A DNA stretch of 64,000 nt from DSQK01 sp964550175 (GCA_964550175.1 CAZJXP010000001.1:744001-808000), one strand, 5' to 3'. Shown: positions 53,409-62,047, numbered from the stretch's first letter. The notes: generated by a model from the letters alone, not told the origin. Made by a program: numbers and translations.

Positions 53409-53918
53409 TTATCTCACGTATTTGTTGAGCACGGCCTGGTACTGCTCGAATTCCTTGCTTCGGGCGAAGCGTTCGACGTCGGCCTTTGAGAGTTTTGCGA
53501 GCAATTGGTCCATCTGTTTGAGAACTTGCTTGACGTCCATCGGGATGGAGTCAATTTGCGGGGCGTTCAGGGCGTGCGATAATTCATTCGTTAATTTCGC
53601 TTCCATTAATTTCATTGCGTTCTCTTCCGCTTTCATTTTGTTGATGTCTTGTTCGAGAAGTTCGGCTTCCGATGATGAGTTGAAGAACTTGTTCATGAAC
53701 CCGACGCGCTTGCTCGCGCCGGTTTCGATCGTTTCACTGACTGGAGCTTGTTTCTTTTCCGGAGCGGCGAGATTTGGCTTGTCTCGAATGTCCTTGATCG
53801 CTCGCTTGATTTGCTCGGTGGTGAATCCTCGGACGAGCAGGATGCGGACTATCTTGTCGTCCGCCACACTCAGTTCCAGAAGGTCGCTCACTTCCCGCGT
53901 GAGCCGTTTATCGAGCAT
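53409..53918 (-). CDS. Helical protein co-encoded with the KaiC-like ATPase
   Basis: A 169-residue protein: an N-terminal helical domain (about 1-47, LTREVSDLLELSVADDKIV) that resembles a small helix bundle, a linker rich in Pro/Lys/Glu, and a long helical C-terminal half (about 85-165) suited to coiled-coil contacts. AGGAG precedes the ATG. It is one base from the KaiC-like gene and probably forms a pair with it. No family was recognised. Confidence 0.68.
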   Translation of the reverse strand: MLDKRLTREVSDLLELSVADDKIVRILLVRGFTTEQIKRAIKDIRDKPNLAAPEKKQAPVSETIETGASKRVGFMNKFFNSSSEAELLEQDINKMKAEENAMKLMEAKLTNELSHALNAPQIDSIPMDVKQVLKQMDQLLAKLSKADVERFARSKEFEQYQAVLNKYVR

Positions 53919-54004
53919 TCTCCTGCTTTATGAATAAGGGGTTAAAATGATGCGTAATTATTGGATGGTAGTGAGAATTTGAATCTTTGACATTTTTCAT
54001 TTTG

Positions 54005-54189
54005 GCGGCGCTCGTGGCAGGCCGCGCAAGCCGAGGCTTGCCGGCGCCACGCGCCGCACGAAATGTCGCGTTTCGTTCGTTACAGTCTGTTCTCAGAAAT
54101 AACGTGTTCCGACATTGTTGAGCTGAGAGAACGTTGCAACCCTGTTTCCGAAGGAAACAGATATCGTTTGTTTCTCGAAGCGAAACAAA
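54005..54189. repeat. Cluster of three hairpins upstream of the KaiC-like pair
   Basis: First, a large cruciform at 54005-54057 (GCGGCG...GCCGC outside; GCAAGCC-GA-GGCTTGC inside, extended by GCCG/CGGC with one bulge). Second, CTGTTTCC-GAA-GGAAACAG (54142-54160), perfect with a 3-nt loop. Third, TTTGTTTC/GAAACAAA (54167-54189). The 300-bp gap between the helical-protein and uL11 genes has no other recognisable content. Confidence 0.7.
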
Positions 54190-54222
54190 GAGGAATTTAA
54201 TCAAATTTAAGAAAAATTTGAA

Positions 54223-55011
54223 TTACTTCTTCGCGGCGGGCTTGGCATCTGCCTTCGCGCCGGCTGCTGCTGCTGCCGGTTTGCCGTCCGCGCCAGGCTT
54301 GCCATCTGCCGGAGCGGCAGATTCGACAGGGAGCAATTCTTCGATGATGAGCGCCGGGATCTTGGCTTCGACGAGCTTGGCCTTGATCATACCTCGAGGC
54401 TTGCCTGCCATCGATTCGATGAGGCTCTTCGCCAATGCGGTGAGCTCGGTGCGTCGCTTCTCGATATCGGCCGCGAGTCGCACTCGCTCCTCTTCCATCT
54501 GCTTGAGCTCTTCCTTGGATAATTCGGTCTTTTCAGCGAGAATCTCTTCCTTGAACGCGCCCGCGTTGATGTCGGCGATGAGGTCCCTGCCGGACTTGCC
54601 TTCAATCATGACGCCCATGGAGTTGCAGGAGCCTGCGACTTCCTTGACGCGGTCGAACATGCTCTTGCCGAGCAATGAGTCGGCCTTCATCTTCGCGACT
54701 TTGATGACTTGTTCGATTCGGATGTCGGCGACCTTGTCCGCCAACGGGTTGCCGGAACCCTTTTCGAGGTTGGCTTCCTTCTTGACGAGCGCAGAAACAG
54801 GAGGAGTACCTACTGTGATAGTGAAGCTTTTGTCGTCCGCGACGATGATCTTGATCGGCACTTGCATGCCCTTGAAGTCCGCGGTCTTCTTGTTGATTTC
54901 AGAAATGACCATTCCGATGTTGACGCCGGCCGGTCCGAGAGCCGGTCCGAGCGGAGGCGCAGCCGAGGCTTTGCCGCCTTCAATCATCGCTTCAATCGTT
55001 TGCTTGGCCAT
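54223..55011 (-). CDS. rpl11: 50S ribosomal protein uL11 with long C-terminal tail
   Basis: A 262-residue uL11, part of the GTPase-associated centre. Residues 1-160 are the usual two domains, with SAAPPLGPALGPAGVNIGMVI near the N-terminus (shown in part) and DRVKEVAGSCNSMGVMIEG at the C-terminal domain. About 100 extra residues follow: a helical part (KEELKQMEEERVRLAADIEK), then an Ala/Pro/Lys/Gly-rich low-complexity tail. The normal length is about 160. The extension is unusual, and it may be a species-specific tail touching the ribosomal stalk. Confidence 0.93.
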   Translation of the reverse strand: MAKQTIEAMIEGGKASAAPPLGPALGPAGVNIGMVISEINKKTADFKGMQVPIKIIVADDKSFTITVGTPPVSALVKKEANLEKGSGNPLADKVADIRIEQVIKVAKMKADSLLGKSMFDRVKEVAGSCNSMGVMIEGKSGRDLIADINAGAFKEEILAEKTELSKEELKQMEEERVRLAADIEKRRTELTALAKSLIESMAGKPRGMIKAKLVEAKIPALIIEELLPVESAAPADGKPGADGKPAAAAAGAKADAKPAAKK

Positions 55012-55047
55012 AGTTGTGGTTTGCTGATGAGTGGTTTATAAAGATTA

Positions 55048-55551
55048 CTAATCGTCGTCGTCCTTCTTGCCGATGCCTTCCTCTCCGGCGGATTCTCGTC
55101 GGATGACCTTGACGGCGTCAAGCTTCAACGTGATCGGGATAGGAACGGCCGCTTCGAGGAGTTCGACGACAACCTCTTCCTTGGACTTGTCGACACGGGT
55201 GACCTTCGCCTGTTCGCGCTTGAAGGCGCCACCGATGATCTCGACGATGTCGCTCTTTCGGATGTCGATCTCGAACTTGACCTGCTCGAGCATGTGCTCG
55301 ATTTCCTTGTATTCGACTTCCTTGGGAAGGATGCCTCGGGCGTACGGCACGCCGAAGATTGATTCCTCGGCGGACTGCCTGTCCTTGGCTTCGACGAAGA
55401 TGTAGCCGCGCATGCCGTGCGGTCGGATGATCGCGTAGACGTCAAGCTTCTTCTTCTTGATGTTGCTGCTCAAGAAATCTAAGACTTGGTCTTCTCTGTT
55501 TGCGGTCGTTCTGACGGCGAAGAGATGCGTTGAAATCGGTGTGTCTGCCAT
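55048..55551 (-). CDS. spt5: Transcription elongation factor Spt5 (NusG-like)
   Basis: A 167-residue archaeal Spt5: NGN domain at the N-terminus (LFAVRTTANREDQVLDFL, MRGYIFVEA) and a KOW domain (about residues 100-150, SDIVEIIGGAFKREQAKVTRVD). It keeps RNA polymerase processive and is a standard neighbour of uL11, as here. Acidic KKDDDD tail. In most archaea secE lies directly before spt5; here the three ATP-citrate-lyase-like genes separate them. Confidence 0.93.
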   Translation of the reverse strand: MADTPISTHLFAVRTTANREDQVLDFLSSNIKKKKLDVYAIIRPHGMRGYIFVEAKDRQSAEESIFGVPYARGILPKEVEYKEIEHMLEQVKFEIDIRKSDIVEIIGGAFKREQAKVTRVDKSKEEVVVELLEAAVPIPITLKLDAVKVIRRESAGEEGIGKKDDDD

Positions 55552-55636
55552 ATGTGTTTTACCCGCTCACGCTCGAAGAGTTCGAGTCGCAGAAGGATAC
55601 GTTTTTGAGACGGGAGGGGGTTTATAAAGCTTTCTC

Positions 55637-56332
55637 TCAAACCGGGCGGATATATTTTCCGGAACTGCTTTGTTCCGCGGATTCACGGGAATGGGCAATG
55701 AGGCCCGCAGTCCTGCCCAGGATGAACAATGCGTCTGCAATGTCGTCAGGCCAGCCCAAGTCGGCGCAGATAGCCCCAATCGCGCCGTCGACGTTCAACG
55801 GCATCGCCTTGTTTTTCAGGGCGGAGAGCGTCTTTGAGACCTCTTGAGCGAATGCGATATGCTGATGTTTCGCAACTGTTTTCGTTGCGAGCGCGATTAA
55901 CGCTTGCGCTCGCGGGTCTTGGTCGTAGACGGCGTGCCCGAACCCCGGGATTCGTTTTCCGTCGGCAATTGCATGGTTAATCGCGTCAGCAGGAGTTGAG
56001 GAAGAATGTGTTCGCAACCATGCCGCGCATTCGCTGCCCGCGTTTCCATGACGCGCGCCCAGAGTGAGCAATCCTGAAGCAACTGAATCGGCGATCGGCT
56101 TTCCGCAACTGGCAGTTATTCTCGCGGTTTGCGCGCTCGGCGGATTCGCACCATGATCCAACGAGGCGACCAGGCAGGCTTCGAAAAGTGTGGCTTCCGC
56201 GTCTGACGGCTTTCGGCCGAACCAGGCAAGAAACGCGGTCGCGCTGAATGACGTGCCGATTAAAGAATCTAGTTTTTCCCCGCGCAGGATGTAGCCCTCC
56301 TTGCGTTCTTCCCCAATCGTTGTTTCAGTCAT
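55637..56332 (-). CDS. Citryl-CoA lyase-like (citrate-synthase fold) subunit
   Basis: A 231-residue protein similar to the C-terminal citrate-synthase domain of ATP-citrate lyase. ACLVASLDHGANPPSAQTAR carries the active-site His region, GLLTLGARHGNAG resembles GLLTIGDRFGGA, and PGFGHAVYDQDPRAQAL is the second His/Asp loop. It should split citryl-CoA into acetyl-CoA and oxaloacetate. It overlaps the SucD-like gene by 8 bp. Confidence 0.8.
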   Translation of the reverse strand: MTETTIGEERKEGYILRGEKLDSLIGTSFSATAFLAWFGRKPSDAEATLFEACLVASLDHGANPPSAQTARITASCGKPIADSVASGLLTLGARHGNAGSECAAWLRTHSSSTPADAINHAIADGKRIPGFGHAVYDQDPRAQALIALATKTVAKHQHIAFAQEVSKTLSALKNKAMPLNVDGAIGAICADLGWPDDIADALFILGRTAGLIAHSRESAEQSSSGKYIRPV

Positions 56333-57203
56333 GTTGCATCAGTGCAATGAGCTCGTCCGTTGTTGCGGCGCATCGCACGCCTTTCGAACGCAAGGTATCG
56401 CGTATTTCTTTGAGTGTTGACTCATGTTCTTTAAGAATTGTGCCGGTGTGGCCGTACGGCAATCCTTTCGGCATCGTGTCGAGTGCGATTCCGGCCAATA
56501 AAATGACGAACGGCTTTTTCGGGCGGAAACCGTTGTTGAGGTCATGCAGCAACGGCTGTCCCGGCTCTATGAATAGCGCAAGCCGTTTCACGTGCGGGTT
56601 CGCGTCGGCTTCGTGGATCGCTTCAGCCAAGGTCATTCCCGTCACGGTGCCGCCGCCGATCGCGATGGCACAGCGCACGCCTAATTTTTCGCGTGACAGC
56701 GACGTGATGAGTTCATTCGTCATTCCGCCCGAGGTTGAAATGACGGCGATGTCGCCTTCCGCGATGTGCCCGTCAAACGGGGTTTCGCCGCCGAGATAGC
56801 CCAATCGGAAGTTTGGAAACGAAAGGAAACCGACGGACGCGGGACCTAAGATGGTCGCCTGATGCTGTTTTCCGAGCTTTCGGATTGCTACGGTGTCATG
56901 CAACGGGACGTTTTCCGAAAGGATGTAGAGAAAGGTAATTCCTGCGTCCAACGCTTCCGTGACCGCACCGAGGACGCCCAATGGCGGAACGACGATACAG
57001 CTGACGGAAATCGCGGGATACGCTTGTGTCGCTTCTTTTACAGTTGAGAACACCGGGATATTTTCTATGACTTGCCCGCCTTTGCCGGGCGTCACGCCGG
57101 CGACGATCTGCGTGCCGGATGCGAGCATCCATTTCGTCATGCGCGACCCTTCCTTACCTGTGATTCCCTGCACAAGGACTTTTGCTCCGGCGGAAGGCAT
57201 CAT
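56325..57203 (-). CDS. Succinyl-CoA synthetase alpha-like (citryl-CoA synthetase) subunit
   Basis: A 292-residue SucD-like protein. The N-terminal CoA-binding domain shows VLVQGITGKEGSRMTKWML, then GVTPGKGGQ; the phosphohistidine loop is YGHTGTIL (normally GHAGA). With the neighbouring SucC-like and citryl-CoA lyase-like genes it forms a split ATP-citrate lyase or citryl-CoA synthetase. A SucCD activity for succinate or acetate cannot be excluded, but the fixed linkage to a citryl-CoA lyase domain favours citrate. Confidence 0.78.
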   Translation of the reverse strand: MMPSAGAKVLVQGITGKEGSRMTKWMLASGTQIVAGVTPGKGGQVIENIPVFSTVKEATQAYPAISVSCIVVPPLGVLGAVTEALDAGITFLYILSENVPLHDTVAIRKLGKQHQATILGPASVGFLSFPNFRLGYLGGETPFDGHIAEGDIAVISTSGGMTNELITSLSREKLGVRCAIAIGGGTVTGMTLAEAIHEADANPHVKRLALFIEPGQPLLHDLNNGFRPKKPFVILLAGIALDTMPKGLPYGHTGTILKEHESTLKEIRDTLRSKGVRCAATTDELIALMQHD

Positions 57204-58273
57204 GCGTTCACCAATTCCATGACTCTCTTTGCGGAGGCATCAAGCGTCGTGTCCGCACGGTGGAACGCGAAACGGATTCCTTTCTTTGTCGCCCAGGCAA
57301 TGGTTTCTTGCTCTGCCTCATCCGCTCTAGGTCCGTCGCGCCTGACGACAAACGGGATCGTGAGGTTCGCCTCATCATACGCCGCGCGGAACGCCGCGAG
57401 CGTGGATGCGATGTCGGTGAAGTTCGCATAGGAGCCCGCGATCCAGATTGCGGAAATGTTTTTTTTAGAAAACACGATTGATGCTGCGCGTTTTGCCAAC
57501 TCAGGATTTGGATTTCCTGATAGCTCGACATAGTTCGCGGGCTTTCCTCCTACGTTTTGCAACGCGTCCAGCGCGACCAAACTTGCCCCGCCGCCCGAGA
57601 GAATGAGCGCGATGTTGCCGTCGAGCTCCAGATATTGGCCGAACGTCCCTTGATGGTTTCCCTGCACGAGCAGGCGGTATTCGTTTTCTCTGTCGGAATA
57701 TGGGCGGTTCAGCGAGGGCAATCGTACGAAGGACGCCCATTCCGGATGTTTTGTGCCGGCTTGGTCGTCGAGCACCACCTTTGCGTCGAGCGCGACAAAC
57801 GACCCGTCGGCCTTTTGCGCCAACGGATTGATTTCGACGCTTTCGATGTCCATGAGCCGCATCGCATCGCCGAGCAAGAGAACAAGCGACGTCAATTCTT
57901 TTGATGGATGTGAGAATCCGCTGAGCGGACGGCTTGTCGCGTGCGCGACATCCATGCCGCCTTGTTCTGAGAGGTTGACGCGCCAATCACCTATTTTCCG
58001 GTCGAGATCAATCGAGAGGAACCACGATTTGACATACGGGACTTCCTTTTCAACCAGAAATCCGGCGCAGGGAAGGGTTCCGAGCGCTTGCGTGATGTGC
58101 GCGATTGCTTCGGGGAGTTGTTGCGCGGTTTCGACCCGACGGACGAAGCCAGCTTTCCCGCGGCCGCCCGTGAGCACCTGCGCTTTCACGAACCCAGGGA
58201 ACGAGTCTTGTTCGGGGATTGTGATGCCTATGCTGTGCAGGACTCGTTTCCCGTCAGATTCAATAAGTCTCAT
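57200..58273 (-). CDS. Succinyl-CoA synthetase beta-like (ATP-grasp) subunit
   Basis: A 357-residue SucC-like protein, first gene of the operon. The ATP-grasp domain shows VKAQVLTGGRGKAGFVR and VEINPLAQKADGSFVALDAKVVLDD; the CoA-ligase domain has ALILSGGGASLVALD and NPNPELAKRAASIV. It would provide ATP-driven citryl phosphate or acyl-CoA formation. The TATA-like TTATTAAA (about 58304-58312) precedes the ATG by about 30 nt. Confidence 0.8.
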   Translation of the reverse strand: MRLIESDGKRVLHSIGITIPEQDSFPGFVKAQVLTGGRGKAGFVRRVETAQQLPEAIAHITQALGTLPCAGFLVEKEVPYVKSWFLSIDLDRKIGDWRVNLSEQGGMDVAHATSRPLSGFSHPSKELTSLVLLLGDAMRLMDIESVEINPLAQKADGSFVALDAKVVLDDQAGTKHPEWASFVRLPSLNRPYSDRENEYRLLVQGNHQGTFGQYLELDGNIALILSGGGASLVALDALQNVGGKPANYVELSGNPNPELAKRAASIVFSKKNISAIWIAGSYANFTDIASTLAAFRAAYDEANLTIPFVVRRDGPRADEAEQETIAWATKKGIRFAFHRADTTLDASAKRVMELVNA

Positions 58274-58318
58274 ACAGTCCCCAAGGTCGTTTTATCGACT
58301 TGAATTTAATAATTGTGC

Positions 58319-58645
58319 CTAGAATCCGGCGTATCGCATCGCTTCTCGCGCGAAGTGAATGAGAAAGCCGATAAAGCCAATCAATAGAATTCCCAATCCT
58401 GAGATTTTGACGATGGTCTTGAATTCGGCCGCGGACGGCTTCTTTGTTACCGAGAGAACGCGCTTGCATTCCTTGATGAACTCTTTGAGCTGGAGCCACT
58501 TTCGTTTCAGCCAGCTCGGCTGCTTTTCGTGGTGAGCGTGATGATGATTTGCGATTTGCGCAGGAGCTTCTTCCGCCTCGATCTGGAGCGGCTGCTCGTC
58601 CATTGCGATCTCTTCCGGTTTCGGATGCGTCGGAATCTGGTCCAT
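58319..58645 (-). CDS. secE: SecE/Sec61-gamma preprotein translocase subunit
   Basis: A 108-residue SecE with one membrane helix near the C-terminus (GLGILLIGFIGFLIHFA) and the conserved amphipathic segment QLKEFIKECKRVLSVTKKPSAAEF before it. The first 45 residues are an acidic, His-rich extension (NHHHAHHEKQ) absent from typical short SecE. It clamps the SecY channel. The neighbours spt5 and uL11 match the usual archaeal cluster, but the ACL-like operon lies between them. Confidence 0.9.
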   Translation of the reverse strand: MDQIPTHPKPEEIAMDEQPLQIEAEEAPAQIANHHHAHHEKQPSWLKRKWLQLKEFIKECKRVLSVTKKPSAAEFKTIVKISGLGILLIGFIGFLIHFAREAMRYAGF

Positions 58646-58721
58646 AACGAGATTCTATAGAAGGGGGTTTTTAAGGGTTGCGGAGAGAAATGTTTATTAA
58701 GAGTTAAATTTCCCTGTTCGT

Positions 58722-59267
58722 ATGGATTTTTTCAAACGAACGTATTTGTTCCTGAAAGATTCAACAAGATTCTTTGAAGAGTTGAAGAAAGAAAAAGGCA
58801 TGGATATTTCATTTTTCTATCTCGTTACATGCTTGTTCATTATTTTGAGCATTTCCTTTGTTGGCGGAATTGTTAAAGGACTTCTGAGTGGACTTCACTG
58901 GGGGTCTACCAGTATCTTGAAATCTGTTTTGATCATATTGGCAATTTATGTATTATTGTTAGTGGTTTTCTTTATACAAGCACTATTTCTTACTTGGTAT
59001 CTCAAATTCTTCGGTGCCAAAACATCACTAGACAAAACATTTCAACTTGTTGTTTATTCAGCGATACCAAGCTTTTTGTTTGCATTAATTCCTATTGACA
59101 TTGTTGGCAAAATAGGGAATATTATTGCAATGATTATGCTTTGGAAAGGAACAAAAATTGTCTACAAGATTTCTTGGAATGCAGTACTTTTAGCTTATTT
59201 AATTGTTCCATTTGGGCTGCTGATTCTAGCACTAATTGTAGTGTGGTTATTAGGTTTTGCTGTCTAA
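58722..59267 (+). CDS. Yip1-type membrane protein
   Basis: A 181-residue integral membrane protein with about five helices (FYLVTCLFIILSISFVGG, SVLIILAIYVLLLVVFFI, FALIPIDIVG) and a short basic N-terminus. The helix pattern fits the Yip1 family. The gene is clearly more AT-rich than its surroundings, hinting at transfer. TATA-like TTTATTAAG before the ATG. Role unknown. Ends overlapping ftsZ1 by 4 bp. Confidence 0.7.
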   Translation: MDFFKRTYLFLKDSTRFFEELKKEKGMDISFFYLVTCLFIILSISFVGGIVKGLLSGLHWGSTSILKSVLIILAIYVLLLVVFFIQALFLTWYLKFFGAKTSLDKTFQLVVYSAIPSFLFALIPIDIVGKIGNIIAMIMLWKGTKIVYKISWNAVLLAYLIVPFGLLILALIVVWLLGFAV

Positions 59268-60490
59268 TCCACAAACTCAATGCCCAGCTCGTTCGACATC
59301 TCCTTCTTTGCGACGTCGGAGACCTTGTGCGTTTTGCCGAAGATCTGCGGCGACTGGACTCCTGTTACTATGAGCATTACTCTCAAGGTGTTGCCCAAGT
59401 CTTCGTAGATTTGCGCGCCCCAGATGATCTTTGCGTCGGGCGAAAGCTTCGATGAAACGGATTCGACGACCTTCTTGGCTTCGTTCAACGAGAGGTCCTT
59501 CGAGCCTGCGACGTTAATCAGCGCGCCGGTCGCGCCAGTGATGTCGACATCGAGAAGCGGGTTGTGGATTGCCTTTTCGACGGCTTCGGTGGCTCTATTT
59601 TCTGAATCGGATTCGCCGACGCCAATCAATGCGACGCCGCCGTTCGACATGACGGCACGGATGTCCGCAAAGTCCAAGTTGACAAGCCCGGCTTTGGTTA
59701 CTAATTCAGCAATGCCCTTGACGGCGTTCGTGAGAATTTCGTCCGCGACCTTGAACGCGGTGTGCAAAGGCAAGTCCGGAGCGAGTTCGAGGAGCTTGTC
59801 GTTCGGGATGACGATCAACGTGTCGACCAATTGTTCTAACTTTTCCAATCCGACAAGCGCGTTTTCGTAGCGTCGGTTGCCTTCCATCGAGAACGGCATC
59901 GTGACAACTGCGACCGTAAGTGCGCCTAACTTTTTCGTGATGTCCGCGACAACTGGAGCAGAACCGGTACCGGTACCGCCACCTAATCCGCAGGTGATGA
60001 ACACCATGTCGGCACCCGTGACTGCGTTCTTGATGTCATGTTCTTGCTCGTGCGCGGCGGCTTCGCCTTGCTTCGGGTCAGAACCAGCGCCCATGCCGCG
60101 CGTGACTTCGCGGCCGATAAGGATTTTCTTGTCCGCAGTCGTGTAAAGCAAGTCCTGCGCGTCCGTGTTGATCGCGATGGTTTCCGCCCCTTGCACGCCG
60201 ACTTCGGTGATTCGGTTGATCGTGTTGTTTCCGCCGCCACCGCAGCCGATGACCTTGATGGTGGCGCGTTGCTTGCTCAGCAGTTCCTCAAGCTCCATGT
60301 CGACTGAGCTCGCAGATTTTCGCGAGGTCACTTTCGGTTCAATGTAGGTGTTCTGAGCAGGTTGCTGATAGGGCTGAGAGTGAGTGAACTGCTGCGGCTG
60401 AGCCGGTGGAAACGTCGGGGCAGGCGGAACGTAAGACGGAGCTGGAACGAACGTCGGCTGAGAATATTGATTGTTGCTTGGCTGAACCAT
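59264..60490 (-). CDS. ftsZ1: Cell division GTPase FtsZ1
   Basis: A 408-residue FtsZ of the archaeal FtsZ1 branch. A Pro/Gln/Tyr-rich N-terminal extension (about residues 1-60, VQPSNNQYSQPTFVPAPSY) precedes the GTPase domain: TIKVIGCGGGGNN, CGLGGGTGTGSAP (T4 loop) and VNLDFADIRAVM (T7). GESDSENRATEAVEKAI and VMLIVTGVQSPQIFG match FtsZ1. Start at 60490 is set by AGGGGTG; upstream TATA near 60538-60546. In haloarchaea FtsZ1 and FtsZ2 have distinct division roles. Confidence 0.95.
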   Translation of the reverse strand: MVQPSNNQYSQPTFVPAPSYVPPAPTFPPAQPQQFTHSQPYQQPAQNTYIEPKVTSRKSASSVDMELEELLSKQRATIKVIGCGGGGNNTINRITEVGVQGAETIAINTDAQDLLYTTADKKILIGREVTRGMGAGSDPKQGEAAAHEQEHDIKNAVTGADMVFITCGLGGGTGTGSAPVVADITKKLGALTVAVVTMPFSMEGNRRYENALVGLEKLEQLVDTLIVIPNDKLLELAPDLPLHTAFKVADEILTNAVKGIAELVTKAGLVNLDFADIRAVMSNGGVALIGVGESDSENRATEAVEKAIHNPLLDVDITGATGALINVAGSKDLSLNEAKKVVESVSSKLSPDAKIIWGAQIYEDLGNTLRVMLIVTGVQSPQIFGKTHKVSDVAKKEMSNELGIEFVD

Positions 60491-60599
60491 GATTACACCC
60501 CTATTGTCCCTATTATTGAATAGTGTCTTCCGATGCAATTTATAAGGATTATTGTAGTGGAATATCGTCGTGGATTTGCTAACTTAGAATAACGGGAAA

Positions 60600-61232
60600 T
60601 TATGCTTTGCCGAACTTGACGTGCTTGATCGCGGTCGTTTCTGTGAGCTCTTTTGTGATGAACTCCTGCAACTGCTTCGGAATCTCAACCTTGAATGCGA
60701 TTGCGGCTTCATCCTTCGTGACGGTCACGCTCGCCTGCGCGCCGAGCCACAACTTGACGATGGATGCGGCTTGCGCTTGCGTGTCGGTGACGATCTTGTG
60801 GATGGTGACATCATACACGACATCCTTGCCCGAGACCGGATGGTTGAAGTCGACGATGGTTCTGCCGCCGGCGACGGCCTTCACGATGCCCATCTTGCCG
60901 TCGACTTCGACGGGCAATCCCGGCTGCGGGCGGACTTGATTATTGATGAAATTGCTCGTCGGGATGAGATTGATGAACTTCGGGTTCTTCTTGCCGAATG
61001 CGTTGTCGGCGGAGAGCTCGATACGGTGCTTGCCGAGCTCTTTGCCGATGATTGCGGCTTCAAGGCCCTTCAACAAATGTCCGCGACCGAGGCAGACGAT
61101 AACCGCGCCAGGCTTGCCGACCAGGTTGCTCTTCTTCGCGAGCTCGCTGGAGGTCGTATCGAAGACGACGTTGTTCTCCTTGATGAACCCCGTGTAGTCG
61201 AGCTCGACAAATTCGTTGGCTTTGAGCGGCAT
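60600..61232 (-). CDS. FKBP-type peptidyl-prolyl isomerase (SlyD-like, archaeal long form)
   Basis: A 210-residue protein. The FKBP fold starts VELDYTGFIKENNVVFDTT and has LGRGHLLKGLEAAIIGKELG with the inserted flap PRPQPGLPVEVDGKMG and DFNHPVSGKDVVYDV. It catalyses proline isomerisation and acts as a chaperone. About 60 additional C-terminal residues form a further domain found in archaeal long forms. Downstream of CMP kinase by 18 bp, so likely co-transcribed. Confidence 0.92.
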   Translation of the reverse strand: MPLKANEFVELDYTGFIKENNVVFDTTSSELAKKSNLVGKPGAVIVCLGRGHLLKGLEAAIIGKELGKHRIELSADNAFGKKNPKFINLIPTSNFINNQVRPQPGLPVEVDGKMGIVKAVAGGRTIVDFNHPVSGKDVVYDVTIHKIVTDTQAQAASIVKLWLGAQASVTVTKDEAAIAFKVEIPKQLQEFITKELTETTAIKHVKFGKA

Positions 61233-61250
61233 AATCAGTCGTCCTTCGCG

Positions 61251-61805
61251 CTACTTTTTAAGCTTTTTTATTGCGTCGAGAATCTGGCCGACGATTTGTT
61301 CTATTGAGTTATTACTTGTGTCGATTACGAGGTCGTAATGCCTCGGGTCATCGTACGTGACATTGTAGAGTTTTTTGTAGCGCTTCGTGTCGCTGGCCTG
61401 GCGATCTTTGAGTTCAGCCAACGCTTCTTTGACCGAACTCAGCGGATGCTCGCTTGGGCGTTTGCCTGCCTGATGGTCCTTAAAGCTCCGTTCTGCGGCG
61501 ACGTTCGGGTCAACGTCGAGAAAAATCTTGAACGACTGCGGGATGAACTTCCAGCCAAGCCTTCCGTCAAGGATGAAGTTGTCTTCGGTTTTTGCCAAGA
61601 TTGTTGAGCGTTCGTCGGCTAATTTGTCGGTGCTTGGGTCAGTCTCGCCCAGCGTGTTGAACTCTTCGATGGTGAGGCCGCGTTCTTGGGCCAATTGACG
61701 CCTTAAATCTCCTGCAGAATAGTGCTTGAAGCCGAGCTTTTTTGCGAGCAACTTCGCGACGGTGCTCTTTCCAGAGCCAGCATGCCCCGAAATCGTGATA
61801 ATCAT
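61251..61805 (-). CDS. cmk: Cytidylate (CMP) kinase, archaeal type
   Basis: A 184-residue P-loop nucleoside monophosphate kinase. P-loop GHAGSGKST is at residues 7-15, and the substrate-binding region YSAGDLRRQLAQERGLTIEEF and ILDGRLGWKF follow. It phosphorylates CMP/dCMP (possibly other NMPs). Shorter than bacterial Cmk, as usual in archaea. Promoter shared with the divergent small-gene cluster. Confidence 0.9.
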   Translation of the reverse strand: MIITISGHAGSGKSTVAKLLAKKLGFKHYSAGDLRRQLAQERGLTIEEFNTLGETDPSTDKLADERSTILAKTEDNFILDGRLGWKFIPQSFKIFLDVDPNVAAERSFKDHQAGKRPSEHPLSSVKEALAELKDRQASDTKRYKKLYNVTYDDPRHYDLVIDTSNNSIEQIVGQILDAIKKLKK

Positions 61806-61851
61806 GGCTTTGCCTGACTGTTTGGTTATTTATGGCTTTTGGGTCATAAGC

Positions 61852-61860
61852 TTTAAATAG
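61852..61860 (+). promoter_or_regulatory. TATA box of the small-gene operon
   Basis: TTTAAATAG, also used by the thermosome gene (62812), lies 32-40 nt before the ATG at 61892. GGTGA (61881-61885) acts as a ribosome-binding site. Confidence 0.6.
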
Positions 61861-61891
61861 CCATTTTCGGCCTTCAGACGGGTGAGAGAAG

Positions 61892-62047
61892 ATGCATAAG
61901 CAATACCACAAGGAAACGGTTGTTACGAATTATGCCGAGCACAAGGCGAACCTGTGCCAGCAGAAATATCAACAGCAAATGAGGATGCCGCAGCTGAAAG
62001 TGCAGCCTTCTCCGCTCGAAATCAAGGCAGGTGAAGCTCGTGCTTGA
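61892..62047 (+). CDS. Small Gln-rich protein, 51 residues
   Basis: A short basic, Gln-rich protein (HKQYHKETVVTNYAEHKANL, QQKYQQQMRMPQLK) without recognised domain. It has a GGTGA ribosome-binding site and a TATA box. Its end overlaps the next gene. Below the usual length cut-off but well supported by signals. Confidence 0.55.
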   Translation: MHKQYHKETVVTNYAEHKANLCQQKYQQQMRMPQLKVQPSPLEIKAGEARA

